A DNA stretch of 64,000 nucleotides from Carya illinoinensis (Eukaryota; Streptophyta; Magnoliopsida; Fagales; Juglandaceae). The stretch covers positions 10,883,501 through 10,947,500 of the forward strand of contig NC_056754.1 in NCBI RefSeq assembly GCF_018687715.1, in the 5' to 3' direction. Within the stretch, counting starts at the first letter, position 1. The number at the start of each line of letters is the position of its first letter. Position numbers and translations under genes: made by a program. Positions 11,801 to 22,751 of the stretch are shown here, one piece after another. The notes under the pieces were generated by a model. The model saw only the letters and a program-made list of their open reading frames with translations, was not told the origin of the DNA and did not search any database.

Positions 11801-12994
11801 TTATCAGACAAAAGTCACTGATCCCACGGGCACAGGTTAGGTCACTTTTTTTATACAGCAATAATTACATTAACAGGTTTGCACGTTTATTTGATTGATA
11901 TGATATGGTGGGAGTGTTCTCTCCACAGATTTGTTTTAAAATTTCGAAAGTATTTATGTTCTATATCTATAGTCTTAGGAACTCCATCGAGTTTAGTTTT
12001 CATCTCACTGAATTATGCAAAATGCACCAGGTAGTGAGGAGGCAGGAATCGCCCCAATTCCTCAATCGTTTGACAAAATGGAAGTACATGATGAATTGAA
12101 GCCAAAACCAACTGGAGCAGATGATAACTCACCTACTTCAATAAGAAAGCAGTTTCCCAAATCACCTACCGGGAGACATGACCAGTTCTCTCCAGAGCCA
12201 GTTCCTTCGGAGGCCAAAATTGTCCGAGATAAATCTAAACACTCAGAAAGCTTTGATGCCACCAAACTGCCGGATGACACTCATGATATATCTGAGGAGC
12301 CAATGAACGAGAAGAGTTCCACTGAGAAAACCTCATATGCCACATCTGCCATTGCTGACAAAGCAATCTCTGTGAAGAATGCTGTTGCTTCAAAGCTAGG
12401 ATATGGAGAGAAGGATATGACATCCGAGACTGAAGTCCGCCAGAGATTGGATACGAACGAAAAGCCAGAGAAAGGAGAGATGCAGCCTACGGGCAAGGGG
12501 ACCGAAGCGGAGGTGGCAAGGCAGTTGGGCACTAAGGAAGACAATTATAACCAAGGAATGCAATCGAGCGATGTAAATAATAGCCCCGGGAAGGGTATGG
12601 TGAATACGCTTAAAGGTGCTGTTGGTTCATGGTTTGGACTAGGGGGAGAGTCTCAGCCCCAAGTTTCTGCACAACCCCATGGTTCCTCGTATGGTAATTT
12701 TCTAAGCTTTCTTTTATGGTTATTTTAGGCTTGGTAACAAAGTACTGCATCTGCAGTCGTGAAGATTTAGCCCATCGAAGTCTTAATGCCTTTTGTGTCT
12801 TGTCAAAATTGAAGTCATAAAACAGAAAAATTTCAAGCGTTTAGTAACATTCTGAGTGTGTCCAATCTAGGAATAATTAGATTTTCTCGTCCTGTGTCTT
12901 TACAGGCAATGAGGGTATTTCCCCTTCTGCCAATGAAGATGGAGGAAACAGTAGCCGCACAACAGATGAGGGAAGAAGACTTCAAGAGAAGTGA
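8897..12994 (+). CDS. Low-temperature-induced 65 kDa-like protein (LTI65/RD29/CAP160 family) with an expanded exon array
   Basis: Nine exons: 8897-8969, 9061-9279, 9661-10107, 10298-10537, 10732-10971, 11167-11406, 11596-11835, 12031-12693 and 12906-12994. The product is 816 aa, hydrophilic, with no membrane segment, and is expected to be disordered. Residues about 40-97 hold the family's basic KVKAKAKKIKD and acidic/His-rich (HGHDHDDEHH) block. A repeat with PGEEGTGQPKVNLERPM and YQTKVTDPTGT appears once in exon 3. It then recurs as the complete 80-residue product of exons 4, 5, 6 and 7, each also carrying GGEEAGIAPILQSFDKMKV. Exon 8 begins with a partial repeat and contains the CAP160 signature (ATSAIADKAISVKNAVASKL, about residues 669-688) and a C-terminal GKGMVNTLKGAVGSWFG block (about 753). 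Family members are induced by ABA, cold and drought; their molecular role is not established. Poly(A) signals aataaa lie at 13057 and 13130. Every junction is GT-AG; exon 6 uses a tag acceptor where its sister exons use cag. Confidence 0.92.
10108..12030 (+). repeat. Tandem intron-exon repeat inside the LTI65-type gene
   Basis: Four exons of exactly 240 nt start at 10298, 10732, 11167 and 11596, and the related start of exon 8 lies at 12031, so periods are 434, 435, 429 and 435 bp. The introns (190, 194, 195, 189 and 195 bp) share landmarks along their whole length: gcattaacaggtttgcacg, gatatggtgggagtgttctc, ttaggaactcgatcgagttt and ttatgcaaaatgca before the acceptor. Duplication therefore copied the whole intron-plus-exon unit. 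All these exons are phase 1-1, so adding or skipping units keeps the frame. Confidence 0.95.
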
Positions 12995-13056
12995 GAAAGA
13001 GTTAAATTGTTTTTCAAGTCTCTTTTAGATTCAAATGCGTGGTTTGATATTGTGTG

Positions 13057-13135
13057 AATAAAACAGTAAGCATGACACTTTCAGCTGCTGGTGTGTGTAA
13101 TATGGAGTACTTCAGTTCATGGAAGATGCAATAAA
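13057..13135 (+). terminator. Polyadenylation signals of the LTI65-type gene
   Basis: Two aataaa hexamers, at 13057-13062 and 13130-13135, lie 63 and 136 bp after the stop codon. Their position suits plant near-upstream elements; which is used cannot be told from sequence. Confidence 0.5.
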
Positions 13136-14300
13136 TTGGTCATTTTATATATCAAATCTCCAAGCAAAATTAGCCCTTCCACACAATTTAGAATCGTAGA
13201 GAAACCAGTCTCAAGAGTCCATTTCAGAGAAGCCTAATGTAACCTTTTCAACTTTGACAGAGAAATAAAAAATTAACATGCAAATTACTAGTTGTCAATC
13301 TCATTACTTGCAACTATATTTCCACATCTATGCAAATATAAATTGATCTAAGGTACTTTGTGTAATTCTAAATCAAGTTCCTCGTCAGCTAGTTATTGGT
13401 TTATTCAGTTTAGGCAAGTATGAATTCTCAAGACGCTAGTTCCTCACTTTTGTTCATTCTCGACACTTGTTATACTGATATTACCATTTTTAATAGCAAG
13501 TTTGTCTTGATACTACTATTTATAAAATTATTTTTATTAAAATTTACATCTAATTGATCGTAGGAAATGATATCAAACTACAGTTTGTGAATTTATTTTT
13601 ATATAAATTCTTTATATATGTAAGCACTGCACGATAATAAAACTTAATACATAGCCTATTATATCTTTGATCGAGAAAAAAACAAAGCATTCAATAAAAC
13701 TATTTTTATTCTATTAAATCTCATAAACGTTCACAACCATCATGTATAATAATGAAAATTACTATATAATACACCTGACGACCTCCTTAATGCATATATA
13801 CCGGAGGTTAAAGAGTTTTATTATTTATAGTCATTTTTACGTATTTTTTATATGTGATTGATTAAATTAATTATTTTATATTTTTTAAAAAATGATATAA
13901 CAAATTATATTAATAGAATATAAAAAATATATAAAAGTGACTGTATATTAAATTTTTAATTTTTTTTAAAATTTATTTTTCTATAGATTCAACTTGGATT
14001 TGTTGTGTTTAAATATTGAGCTGAGTTGAATTAAAGATGAAAGTTAAAAGTTGAATAAAATATTATTAAAATATATTTTTAATATTATTATTATTTTAAA
14101 ATTTAAAAAAAATTAAATTATTTATAATATTTTATGTTAAAATTAAAAAAATTATTATGATTAAATAGAATGAAAGGAGATAAAGTTAATATTTTTAACG
14201 ACATGACTTGCCCCGATTGCGAACTCCTCCTGCTGGAAATACCAAAATGTCCTTCCCGTTTACCCTCGCACGGAGGGCAGCTGCTCTCTCTCTCTCCCAA
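13136..14300. other. AT-rich spacer with two small foldback elements
   Basis: No coding sequence is seen. About 13822-13965 matches a palindromic MITE-like family (gtcatttttacgtattttt at one end, aaaagtgactgtatat at the other) that recurs near 26.24 and 41.87 kb. About 14000-14180 matches a second AT-rich family seen again near 24.72 and 42.03 kb. Confidence 0.5.
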
Positions 14301-14339
14301 ATAGCGGCCTCCGCTTCCTCTTTTACAGCAGCCGAACCT

Positions 14340-14663
14340 CACGCGGTACTAGCTCAGAAAGACTGATATCGCCCTACCAACCAGCTCAATCGCAGGTAAA
14401 TTCCTTGTTTCCTTCACTAGCTCCAATCCTTTTCCCCGATCGGACTCTAGTCTATACTTCACAAGCGAGTTCCTTGCTCAATGAGCATTTCTTGTTCGGG
14501 TCAACCCATTTTATGTATCTGGGCCTTTTCGTTTTTAATTGGTATCCCGAAATTTGATTGTACAAACCTTTTGGATCTGTATATGCTAAGAATTCTCGAT
14601 CTTTTAGTGGGCTTCTTCAGTTTGGTGGGTACTGTAGAGTTCCAGATATAATGGGTATTAGAA
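14340..14663 (+). promoter_or_regulatory. 5' leader of the PPR gene, probably with an intron and an overlapping uORF
   Basis: A good splice donor (gcaggtaaat, gt at 14396) suggests an intron in the 5' UTR; I cannot fix its acceptor. A 36-codon upstream frame starting at atg 14651 overlaps the main start at 14664 in another frame and ends at 14761. If retained in the mRNA it could lower translation of the PPR protein. Confidence 0.4.
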
Positions 14664-16124
14664 ATGAACTCTATTTATCTATTCGGTCCCAGAGTTTTTC
14701 GCAAAATATCCTACTTTTTGTTCATTTCTCGAGAGTTCTGCGACCGCAGCTTTTATGGTGATAAGGTTGATAATGGGTTTCGAGTAATTGAGGAACCCTT
14801 GAAAAGAGCGTGGAGATATTCAGATTTTGATCCTATTTCGGAAGAAAAACCGAGCACCAATGTAGATGAAACGCATGTCCGGGGACTCTCAGCGAGGCGG
14901 GTTTTCTTTGATAATGTCAAGATTGATGCTAGAAGGGTTCTTGATGTTCTCGAGCAAGATGGCCCAGGATTTGATACGAAATTGGCTCTAGACGAGTTGT
15001 ATGTAAGGCTTTCGGGGCTTCTCGTCAGGGAAGTTCTATTGGGGATTTTGCGGAATGTAAATCATTCTAATAAGTTGCGGTGTGCGAAATTAGCGTATAA
15101 GTTTTTCGTGTGGTCTGATCAGCAGGAGAATTACAGGCACACGTTGAATTCTTACCATTTAATAATGAAGATATTTGCAGATTGTGAGGAGTTTAGGGCA
15201 ATGTGGAGGCTAGTTGATGAGATGACTGAAAATGGGTTTCCAACTACCGCACGAACATTTAACATATTGATATGTACTTGTGGTGGGGCAGGATTGGCAA
15301 GGAAAGTTGTGGAGAGGTTCATCAAATCAAAGACATTTAATTATCGGCCGTTCAAACATTCATACAATGCAATTCTAGTTTCCCTTCTCACGGTAAACCA
15401 ATACAAGTTGATTGACTGGGTGTATCAACATATGTTAGGTGAGGGTCATTCTCCAGATATCCTAACTTATAATGTTGTCATGTGTGCGAAGTATAGGTTG
15501 GGGAAGTTGGATCAGTTCCATAGACTGCTTGATGAAATGGGTAGAAGTGGATATTCTCCAGACTTTCATACGTATAATATTCTTCTTCATGTTCTAGGTA
15601 AAGGAGACAAACCGCTTGCAGCACTTAATCTTTTGAATCACATGAAGGAAGTGGGTTTTGACCCAAGCGTTCTTCACTTCACTACATTGATAGACGGACT
15701 TAGCCGGGCTGGAAATTTGGATGCCTGCATCTATTTTTTCACTGAAATGATAAAGAATGGTTGTACACCAGATGTGGTTTGTTACACTGTGATGATCACG
15801 GGATATATTGTGGCTGGGGAGTTTGAAAAAGCTCAGGAAATGTTTGATGGGATGATAATCCAGGGACATCTTCCCAATGTATTCACATACAATTCCATGA
15901 TTCGTGGGTTTTGTATGGTGGGAAAATTTGAGGAGGCATGTTCAATGCTTAAGGAAATGGAATCTAGAGGTTGTAATCCAAATTTCCTTGTGTACAGCAC
16001 ACTAGTGAGTAATTTGAGAAATGCTGGAAAACTTTCTGAAGCTCATGATGTAATAAGACATATGGTGGAAAAGGGGCAGTATGTTCATCTTCTCTCGAAG
16101 TTCAAGAAATATAGGAGATGCTGA
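14664..16124 (+). CDS. P-class pentatricopeptide repeat (PPR) protein, probably organellar
   Basis: Single uninterrupted coding exon, 486 aa. Residues about 161-470 hold roughly nine consecutive 35-residue PPR motifs. Typical helix-A starts are SYHLIMKIF, TFNILICT, SYNAILVSL, TYNVVMCA, TYNILLHVLGKG, HFTTLIDGLSRAG, CYTVMITGY and TYNSMIRGFCMVGK; helix-loop ends such as G-x-x-PD or NP precede each next repeat. There is no E, E+ or DYW extension, so it is a P-class protein. These bind organellar RNA and act in stability, splicing or processing. The N-terminus (MNSIYLFGPRVFRKISYFLF) is hydrophobic and basic with few acidic residues, consistent with a mitochondrial presequence. Overall shape recalls the At1g55630/At3g60050 group. 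The first ATG in the long frame is used; an upstream frame overlaps it. Confidence 0.92.
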   Translation: MNSIYLFGPRVFRKISYFLFISREFCDRSFYGDKVDNGFRVIEEPLKRAWRYSDFDPISEEKPSTNVDETHVRGLSARRVFFDNVKIDARRVLDVLEQDGPGFDTKLALDELYVRLSGLLVREVLLGILRNVNHSNKLRCAKLAYKFFVWSDQQENYRHTLNSYHLIMKIFADCEEFRAMWRLVDEMTENGFPTTARTFNILICTCGGAGLARKVVERFIKSKTFNYRPFKHSYNAILVSLLTVNQYKLIDWVYQHMLGEGHSPDILTYNVVMCAKYRLGKLDQFHRLLDEMGRSGYSPDFHTYNILLHVLGKGDKPLAALNLLNHMKEVGFDPSVLHFTTLIDGLSRAGNLDACIYFFTEMIKNGCTPDVVCYTVMITGYIVAGEFEKAQEMFDGMIIQGHLPNVFTYNSMIRGFCMVGKFEEACSMLKEMESRGCNPNFLVYSTLVSNLRNAGKLSEAHDVIRHMVEKGQYVHLLSKFKKYRRC

Positions 16125-19100
16125 AGCAGCAGAATATTTATTGGGAGATTATTCTCTTGTAACCTCATAGGATCATGACTTGTTCAATTCATCCAGCTCA
16201 GTTGACACGATGTACTCTCAGCTGTTGTTATCATAGAAGTAAAAAGAGTAAAGTATGCACAACCTCTTGAAATATAGAAAAGAGCCAGTTTGTCCATTTT
16301 TTTTAATGAGTTTTTCTTTTTGGTTTCACTTATAAAAAAAAAAAAAGGTTTTTCTTTTTGGTTTCATATGGTGTATTGGATCAATTCGGTTGAGTTTTCA
16401 TTCTTCTTATGCTTCATTGTTTTTGAAAATCTGCAATTGCCTCAAGCTCCGTACATACTGTAGATGTACTTTCATTTGTTACCATTCCTTGTCACTTACC
16501 TTTTCTGATATTACCAATGACAATGCAATTCTTATGTATTGATATCTATTCATGTATCTATCCATCTATCTGAGAAACTACACACAAGAAAAACTATGTA
16601 ACCAAAAATAAAAAATAAAAAGGAACTACATACTTGTCTTAAGTCTGCTCTCCTGAAAAAGGTGAAAATGCCCTCATGAGAACTATTTCATCTTCAATTT
16701 GGCTGCAGGGGTTACTCATAAACTACACGAGTGTATATATATGTCTGTTTTTGTTGAATTCAGTAATTGTTTAATTTGCTTATAGTTGTGCTGGTGATGT
16801 TGTAAGCATTGCTAACTCTAGTTTGTGAACCTTGTCTGTCTTTTTCGTTACGATTACTTAATAGGGTCACATCCCAACAATCATCTAGTCTCCAATACTT
16901 ATCTAGTAGTTAGCAAGAAATATTGCCCTTTTTTTACAGTGTTAAAAGTCTCGTTTCACAAAGATGCTGGTAATGGAAACTGCATTACTCATGCAACACA
17001 ATTTACATTATGACCTTGGGTAAGTAATACTGTTTATTAAGAAAAAGTTTCCAGCCTTAGCAGAGAGAAAGGGAGAACCAACTAATTGCTGAGGTTTATG
17101 TGTATGGCATTGAAAATTTCTGAAGATTTCTCTCTTACATTAGCATGGAGTTTATTTCAAGATCTGATACATTCATTTGTTTAATTGCTCTAGTTTATAT
17201 GACCATAATAAAACTTGGATATTATTAAATGAGCTGAGATTCCATTTCTTGCATGCAGTTATCCCATGTATTCCGCTTGAAGTGACAGCAATAATTTCCA
17301 GGCAATGCTGAATTAGCCATTGGCATCAACCCAGTCATCATCGGTTGACTCCTGCAATCCTGAAGTGAGCATCTGTCTGCAATGAATTTTAAAATTTATG
17401 TCTGGAAGTTTGGGAAGGAGTTACCTTTTGGCTATTGCTTTGCGTAAGCATTTTTACTAACATTTTACCCAATCATTGCGTATATTCCAAATGATCACTT
17501 AACTGCTACCACTCTTCAGTCAATTGCCTGATTGAGTTCTCATAGAATGTTCTGTTATTTGAATGGTATCTCTAGTCCAAAGATACTAAATGGCTACACA
17601 GTGTGGGGTGGCCCTCCCCTTACCCCTAAAGCATCTGTGAGGTTGATATATCTTCCTATGAGCATTGTCCCGATATCATTTGAATCATAATTGGTCTTAT
17701 AGAGCCGGACCCTGACTCCTTCCTTGAAAAGCATAGGATATTGTATTCAATTAAAAAGAAAACTCCCTCTGCAATATGCATCTTTTCTCACTTTTTAGTT
17801 TGTAGACATGTAATAAACACTCATGACTGATTTCCCGACTAGTTTTTAACTTCCAATGTTGAGATCTCTTTGTTCATTCACACAATAACCCAATGGAGTA
17901 GACTATGAACGTACATGCGTATCTATGTGCGATCTTACTGCTTACCTATGTAGTGTCTAACCATTGCTTACCCACATATAGGAGCTTGGAGCAAAACGCC
18001 CAGGCAGCTACCTGTGGAGCATCATGTCAGAGCCATATTGTGGTTTCAAGGTCAGGATTTAGTTGTCTTATAAAACCGCGTGGGTTTAGTAACTAAGAAT
18101 CAGGATTGATTTGGAAGACGCCGAAGAGTTAGATGGCATCATTTTAAGAGAGCATATTTACATTCATTTTACATATATTTTAGTCGAAAAAGAGGACAAC
18201 AGCTTGAATCAGTCCTGAAGAGCATTAATTACAATAAGTTATGGTCGTTGCTTCCCTGCCACTCTTTCAACTTAAACTGCTTAAAGCGAGAAGATGTTTA
18301 GTGGGAAATTCTTTTCGATGGGGAATGCAGAAGTAAACCATCACTTTAATGATGTGAGATAATAATATTTGAAAAGGAGCATTGGAAGAAGGTTGACGTG
18401 TAATTTAAGTTCAACATCGTTATTAAATGGCTCTAGAAATTTGTTGAGTTTTGGCTGTAGGGGCTGCTGATGATGACACCAGGGTAAGGAATTAGTATAG
18501 GAATTATTGGTCAACTTATAGGGATATGCACTGGATAATCCTTGTCTTTGAAAATGCACTTATTGGATAGCAGAAATTTTACACGGGCATATGTGGCAGC
18601 TTCTCGCACATAGCCTTGAAAGTTGAACTTGGGTTCGCCTGGATGTGCAACAACCGCTTCACTGAGAACTTGGGTTGGCCGAGGCTATCTTTCCTGCTCC
18701 AACAGCCACGATGACGGTGAGTTTCAGCCGGCTTCCCTTCTACTCAGTGTGCCGAGAAGGGTTACTGTTCCATGACTTTTGGGTCATTTTCTGTCTATGG
18801 GCCGTTCGTCCATAGTTATCTCATTTAAATTGGGTAGTATGTATGCCTAACCCCATGTGCTACTTGTGGCCTTATATATTAAATTTTTTGTAAAAATAAA
18901 AACCCTAATTGTTTAACGTTTGCTCTAAATGCTAATAATGGTATATACTATATTTTTACTCTTGAAGGACCAAGTTATTTGATAAACTCCAAGCTTTGTT
19001 TTTGCTGCTTTTTTAATTTTTTCTTTAGTTGATGTTGAGTGTGTTGTGACATAGCAAAGGCGGTGGCGGTTATTATTATTACGAGTGAGATTGTTATTTT

Positions 19101-20636
19101 GTTTGGTTTTTAAATTTGATTATGATTAGATGGGGAATCTAAAGCGTGCATGCTTTGTCCGGTCAGAAACCATGCTGGCCAAGAGCTGTGGTCTTTGGAA
19201 GAGGCTGTATTACATAACTCATCACATTACGCATTTCTATTTTGAGTCGTTCCCAGCTAAGCAAGCTGTCAACAAGTTGCTTGATTTTCTAATGTGCCCC
19301 TCGAGCATGTCATGGCATTGGCATCTTATCTCGGGCCTGTGACGTAACTTCGACGGCTGACTAGAAAAGATTACATACGACTTTGTTTGTTGATCTCCTC
19401 CGTCTCCCCCTTCCTCTTTAGATAATCTATTTTGAGTGTGTTCATTTCCACTCTTGTGGTACCAACTGGTAGTTGATTACTCCCTGTCATCTCCTGTTTT
19501 AGCTTCTCACGTATGAGGATGGACCTACCCATCTGATCTGAGAACTGTTCATTTTGAGAAGACCGGCGAGGATTCGGCTTAGATCCCGTCTCCCATCAAT
19601 AATTTCGACGGTGATAATTCAATTTCATATGAACGATGTCGTTGTAAACATGACGAGATGCCACGGTTATTTTTACCGAAGCAAAAGGACTTCGTAGTTG
19701 AGAGCAGATTAGCTCCGCAAATCAGGATATTGTGAAACAGAACTCAGGGGCCACATGACAAAGGTTTTTTCAAACATTCTTCTAGACAAAGGGCCACCCT
19801 CCATGGGCGATGGCTGCTTTGCGAATCAGAGGCTGCCAAACCAAACTTAATGCAATGACATATCAGTGTGATAAACAAAGCCTGTCTAAATCTGTCACAA
19901 AACTAGTGGAATCTAGCTCTCGTGATCTTGAGTAATTTATTTATTCAGCAATCAACGTCAATAACGCAAAATGGGTGATTGTCCTGAGTATATATGCTTT
20001 CACATCGGATCCATGTCCCGATGGTTGTCAAATCATCGCTTCCTCTTGAAGAAGAATGATTTTACAACTAGTTTTGTATTTAATTTGATTCAATTCCTTT
20101 CCGGCCGAGGATCTCTTCGGCGCGTTTGTCTTCAGTGTGCTTTCAACTCGGACAGAAAATGACCCACAAACAAATAGAGGAGGAAACTCGCGAACCCAAA
20201 ATTCCTCCTGCATTTATTTATTATTATATTCTTTCATCCGACGTTTGCACAACCTCAAGAGCTGTCAGCGTTAGTTGCATTTTCAAGTTTTCAATACGTC
20301 TAGAAAACCCAGAATTGGAAAAACTGCTCAAGAAAAATATGACCCATAAAAAATAAATATAAAAAAATTTAAAAAAAAAATTGTTGAACAATGAACAAAA
20401 AATATCCAAAACAAAATCATGAATGTTATTTCATTTATACAAACTCTAAAGCTGCATCATAAACCGCTTATACCTTGGATTAAGAGATTGTTCAGTGGGC
20501 TCCGGAAATAGAAGTAGTGCTTCTCCGTGAGAAAGTTTTCAGCAGAGCTTATTACAAGCAAACCTCTCACATACTGAAAATAGGAGGGGAGTAAATAGAA
20601 CTAACCAAAGAAAAAAAAAAAGCTGTAGCTTTCTAC
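16125..20636. other. Gene-poor 4.5 kb spacer
   Basis: This probably starts with the 3' UTR of the PPR gene. A 19-bp phrase, gtttttctttttggtttca, is repeated at about 16311 and 16348. The interval is less AT-rich than other spacers, with a GC-richer pocket near 18580-18850, but open frames are short (70 codons or fewer) and resemble nothing I know. A non-coding transcript is possible. I see no transposon ends. Confidence 0.45.
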
Positions 20637-21050
20637 TTATTTCTTCTCCTCTTTCTTTTCTTCTTTCTTCTCTTCTTTCTTCTCTTCTTTCTTTTGCTCT
20701 TTCTTTTCCTCTTTCTTCTCTTCCTTCTTTTCTTCTTTCTTCTCTTCTTTGGCTGGCCCAACTGACAATATGTCCACTTTCCCTACTTTCTTCAACTTCT
20801 TTACTATTGCCACTGTATCCATTTGCCCTATGACTGTTAACTTCTGATCCTTCAGATCTGCCGCTATAGAATCAATCCCTGTTTATCAAAATACCAGGTC
20901 GATTGCCAAATCAATGAATCGATTAATAAAAATTAAAACAATCAATAATGATACATGGCATGCCATCTCTTTTATTATAATTTTTACGAGGGTAAGATGT
21001 ACAAAGTTCTTATAGGTTCAAGAATTGTCTTTTCCAACTTGAGAAATCAG

Positions 21051-21138
<88 letters not shown>

Positions 21139-21425
21139 ACCCATTGATTTGGATTTCTCAATCATAAAAGTGACCAAAGAATTGTGTAAGCAAAGCATGT
21201 AAGATAAATACCATATACATCGGCTGCAGCTTCTATTGCTTTCTGCTTGCTTTTATCATCAGTCATGGTCAGGACCTTCAACACCACTTTCTGCTACAAA
21301 TTCCAAAGTTAAAACATGTAAAAAGCACGTAAATTGGAAGCCATTAGCATTATCCGGGATAGTGAAAATGGAAGGAGAAAATAAAATGCTAATGGAAGGA
21401 GAAAAAAAAATGGTACCTGGGCCAT
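20637..21425 (-). CDS. Heavy-metal-associated (HMA) domain protein with Lys/Glu tail, lacking CxxC and CaaX
   Basis: Three coding exons on the minus strand: 21417-21425 (only MAQ), 21212-21290 and 20637-20878. The product is 109 aa, with GT-AG introns and consistent phases. Residues 4-73 form one ferredoxin-like HMA fold; landmarks are [50 protein letters not shown] and [15 protein letters not shown]. The usual metal-binding CxxC is absent (the position reads TMTDDKSKQ), so copper or cadmium binding is doubtful. The C-terminus is a run of about 35 residues of KKEEKKEE type and ends at a stop without an isoprenylation box. That places it with HIPP/HPP-like proteins, some of which act in defence or at membranes; function here is unknown. 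A possible TATA box (tttataaa on the minus strand) lies near 21482-21490. Intron 2 contains a large compound microsatellite. Confidence 0.9.
21055..21138. repeat. Compound (TC)n(TA)n microsatellite in an intron
   Basis: About 30 TC units run directly into about 12 TA units, within intron 2 of the minus-strand HMA gene. It is one of the longest simple repeats in the window and likely polymorphic. Confidence 0.95.
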
Positions 21426-22751
21426 TTGGAAAGGGAGAAATTAAGACCAGAGAGGAGAATGAAAGCTCGCCAATTTCTGGGTTTTTATAAAGGAAAGAGG
21501 TACGAGGCTCTGAGTTTTCGTATACGTTTTCACTTTTATATACATGCTGGCCCCATGCCACATCAGCAGATATGACAAAATATTTGGCTTGGTGCTCTAC
21601 TTTATTCCAGCTTATTGTTACCATATTTATTATTATTGTTATTATTATTATTCATCATTATTATCATTAATTATTTTTAAAGGAAAAAACAAGTTTTCCC
21701 TCCTGAAATATTCAGGGGTGTGTTCAACCGCACGTATCCTCAAAAAAATAATAAATAATTACTTGGTTGGACTCAATTTAGATCAATAATTTAAAGAGTA
21801 TAATATAATATAAATACAATACTTATATAAAAAAATTAATTTTTAAATAATAGATTTTTTTTAAGTGATTGTACGATACTTATACACTTGACGACTGTAT
21901 ATAATATTACTCTTTTATCACTTTATCTTCACAAATTATTATTAATTTTTAATAAAAAAAATTAAATTAGTAAAATCCTAACTATTTACTCATTCTACAA
22001 TTTGTAATTTTGCTTTCAAAATTCGTGACGCGTCGTCTTGCCTATTCTACAATTTATAAGAAGAAAAGGTTAGCGTAAGACATAAAGTGAGAATTTAGAT
22101 AATTTGATGATTTTGAAATAACATAATATGATATTTTGTAAAGAGGAAAGTCAGATTCTCTAGCAAAAGGTGAGGTGACGAATGATGGAGCCTCTCACAG
22201 CGAATCTGAAGACAAAAGACGCATGAAACAGAAATGATTGTAATGCAGCTAATATGCGTAAGGAATTCAAATAAGGTTAAGTATAAATTAGATGGCTAGA
22301 TAACCAAAAATGTTTTCCAAAACGACAGTTGAGCTGCCAAAACGTAAATCCTCTCATTAATCCATTTATCATTGTCTTATTTTCTCATCATGGCATGGAA
22401 TAATGCTGTTCATCTCGCATGTCGTCTTCTTAGCAATTGCCACATGAGAATAAAATTTAAGATAATAAAAATATTATATTTTAAAAACTCAATATGCAAC
22501 CTGATGTGATGTAAATGTTTTTAGAAAAACTATTAATCATCTTCATATTATATACTGCACATAATTTTTAAATTTTTAATTTTTTTTTTATCAAATGTAT
22601 GGTATATAGATGATAAATAGAAAAATTCAATTAATTTAAGAAGAATAAAATTAAAATTTTTAAAAAAAGTAATATGTGATGTGTGAGGATAATTAGTAAA
22701 ATTCTTAAAAGTTATTGTTTGATATTCATTAAACTATTTTACGGCTAATCA
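21426..22751. other. Promoter side of the HMA gene and AT-rich spacer
   Basis: The first 150 bp should be promoter of the minus-strand HMA gene (TATA-like sequences near 21485 and 21537). A (TTA)n-like tract lies near 21625-21670. About 21795-21920 is another copy of the AT-rich family seen at 1278 and 1789. About 22520-22710 is a foldback-like stretch. No coding sequence is seen. Confidence 0.45.

Noticed and set aside
10108..12030. Regular spaced repeats considered as a CRISPR-like array
   Set aside because: Both repeat and spacer are conserved between units and they are exons and introns of one plant gene.
18620..18660. gggttcg motif considered as a tRNA T-loop
   Set aside because: No acceptor stem, anticodon arm or D-arm could be folded around it.
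19130..19342. 70-codon frame in the gene desert
   Set aside because: No motif, no splice context and no codon pattern unlike noncoding neighbours.
21010..21198. Frames made of repeated RE or SL residues (also near 4268, 30126, 45641)
   Set aside because: They are translations of GA/TC microsatellites lying in introns or spacers.
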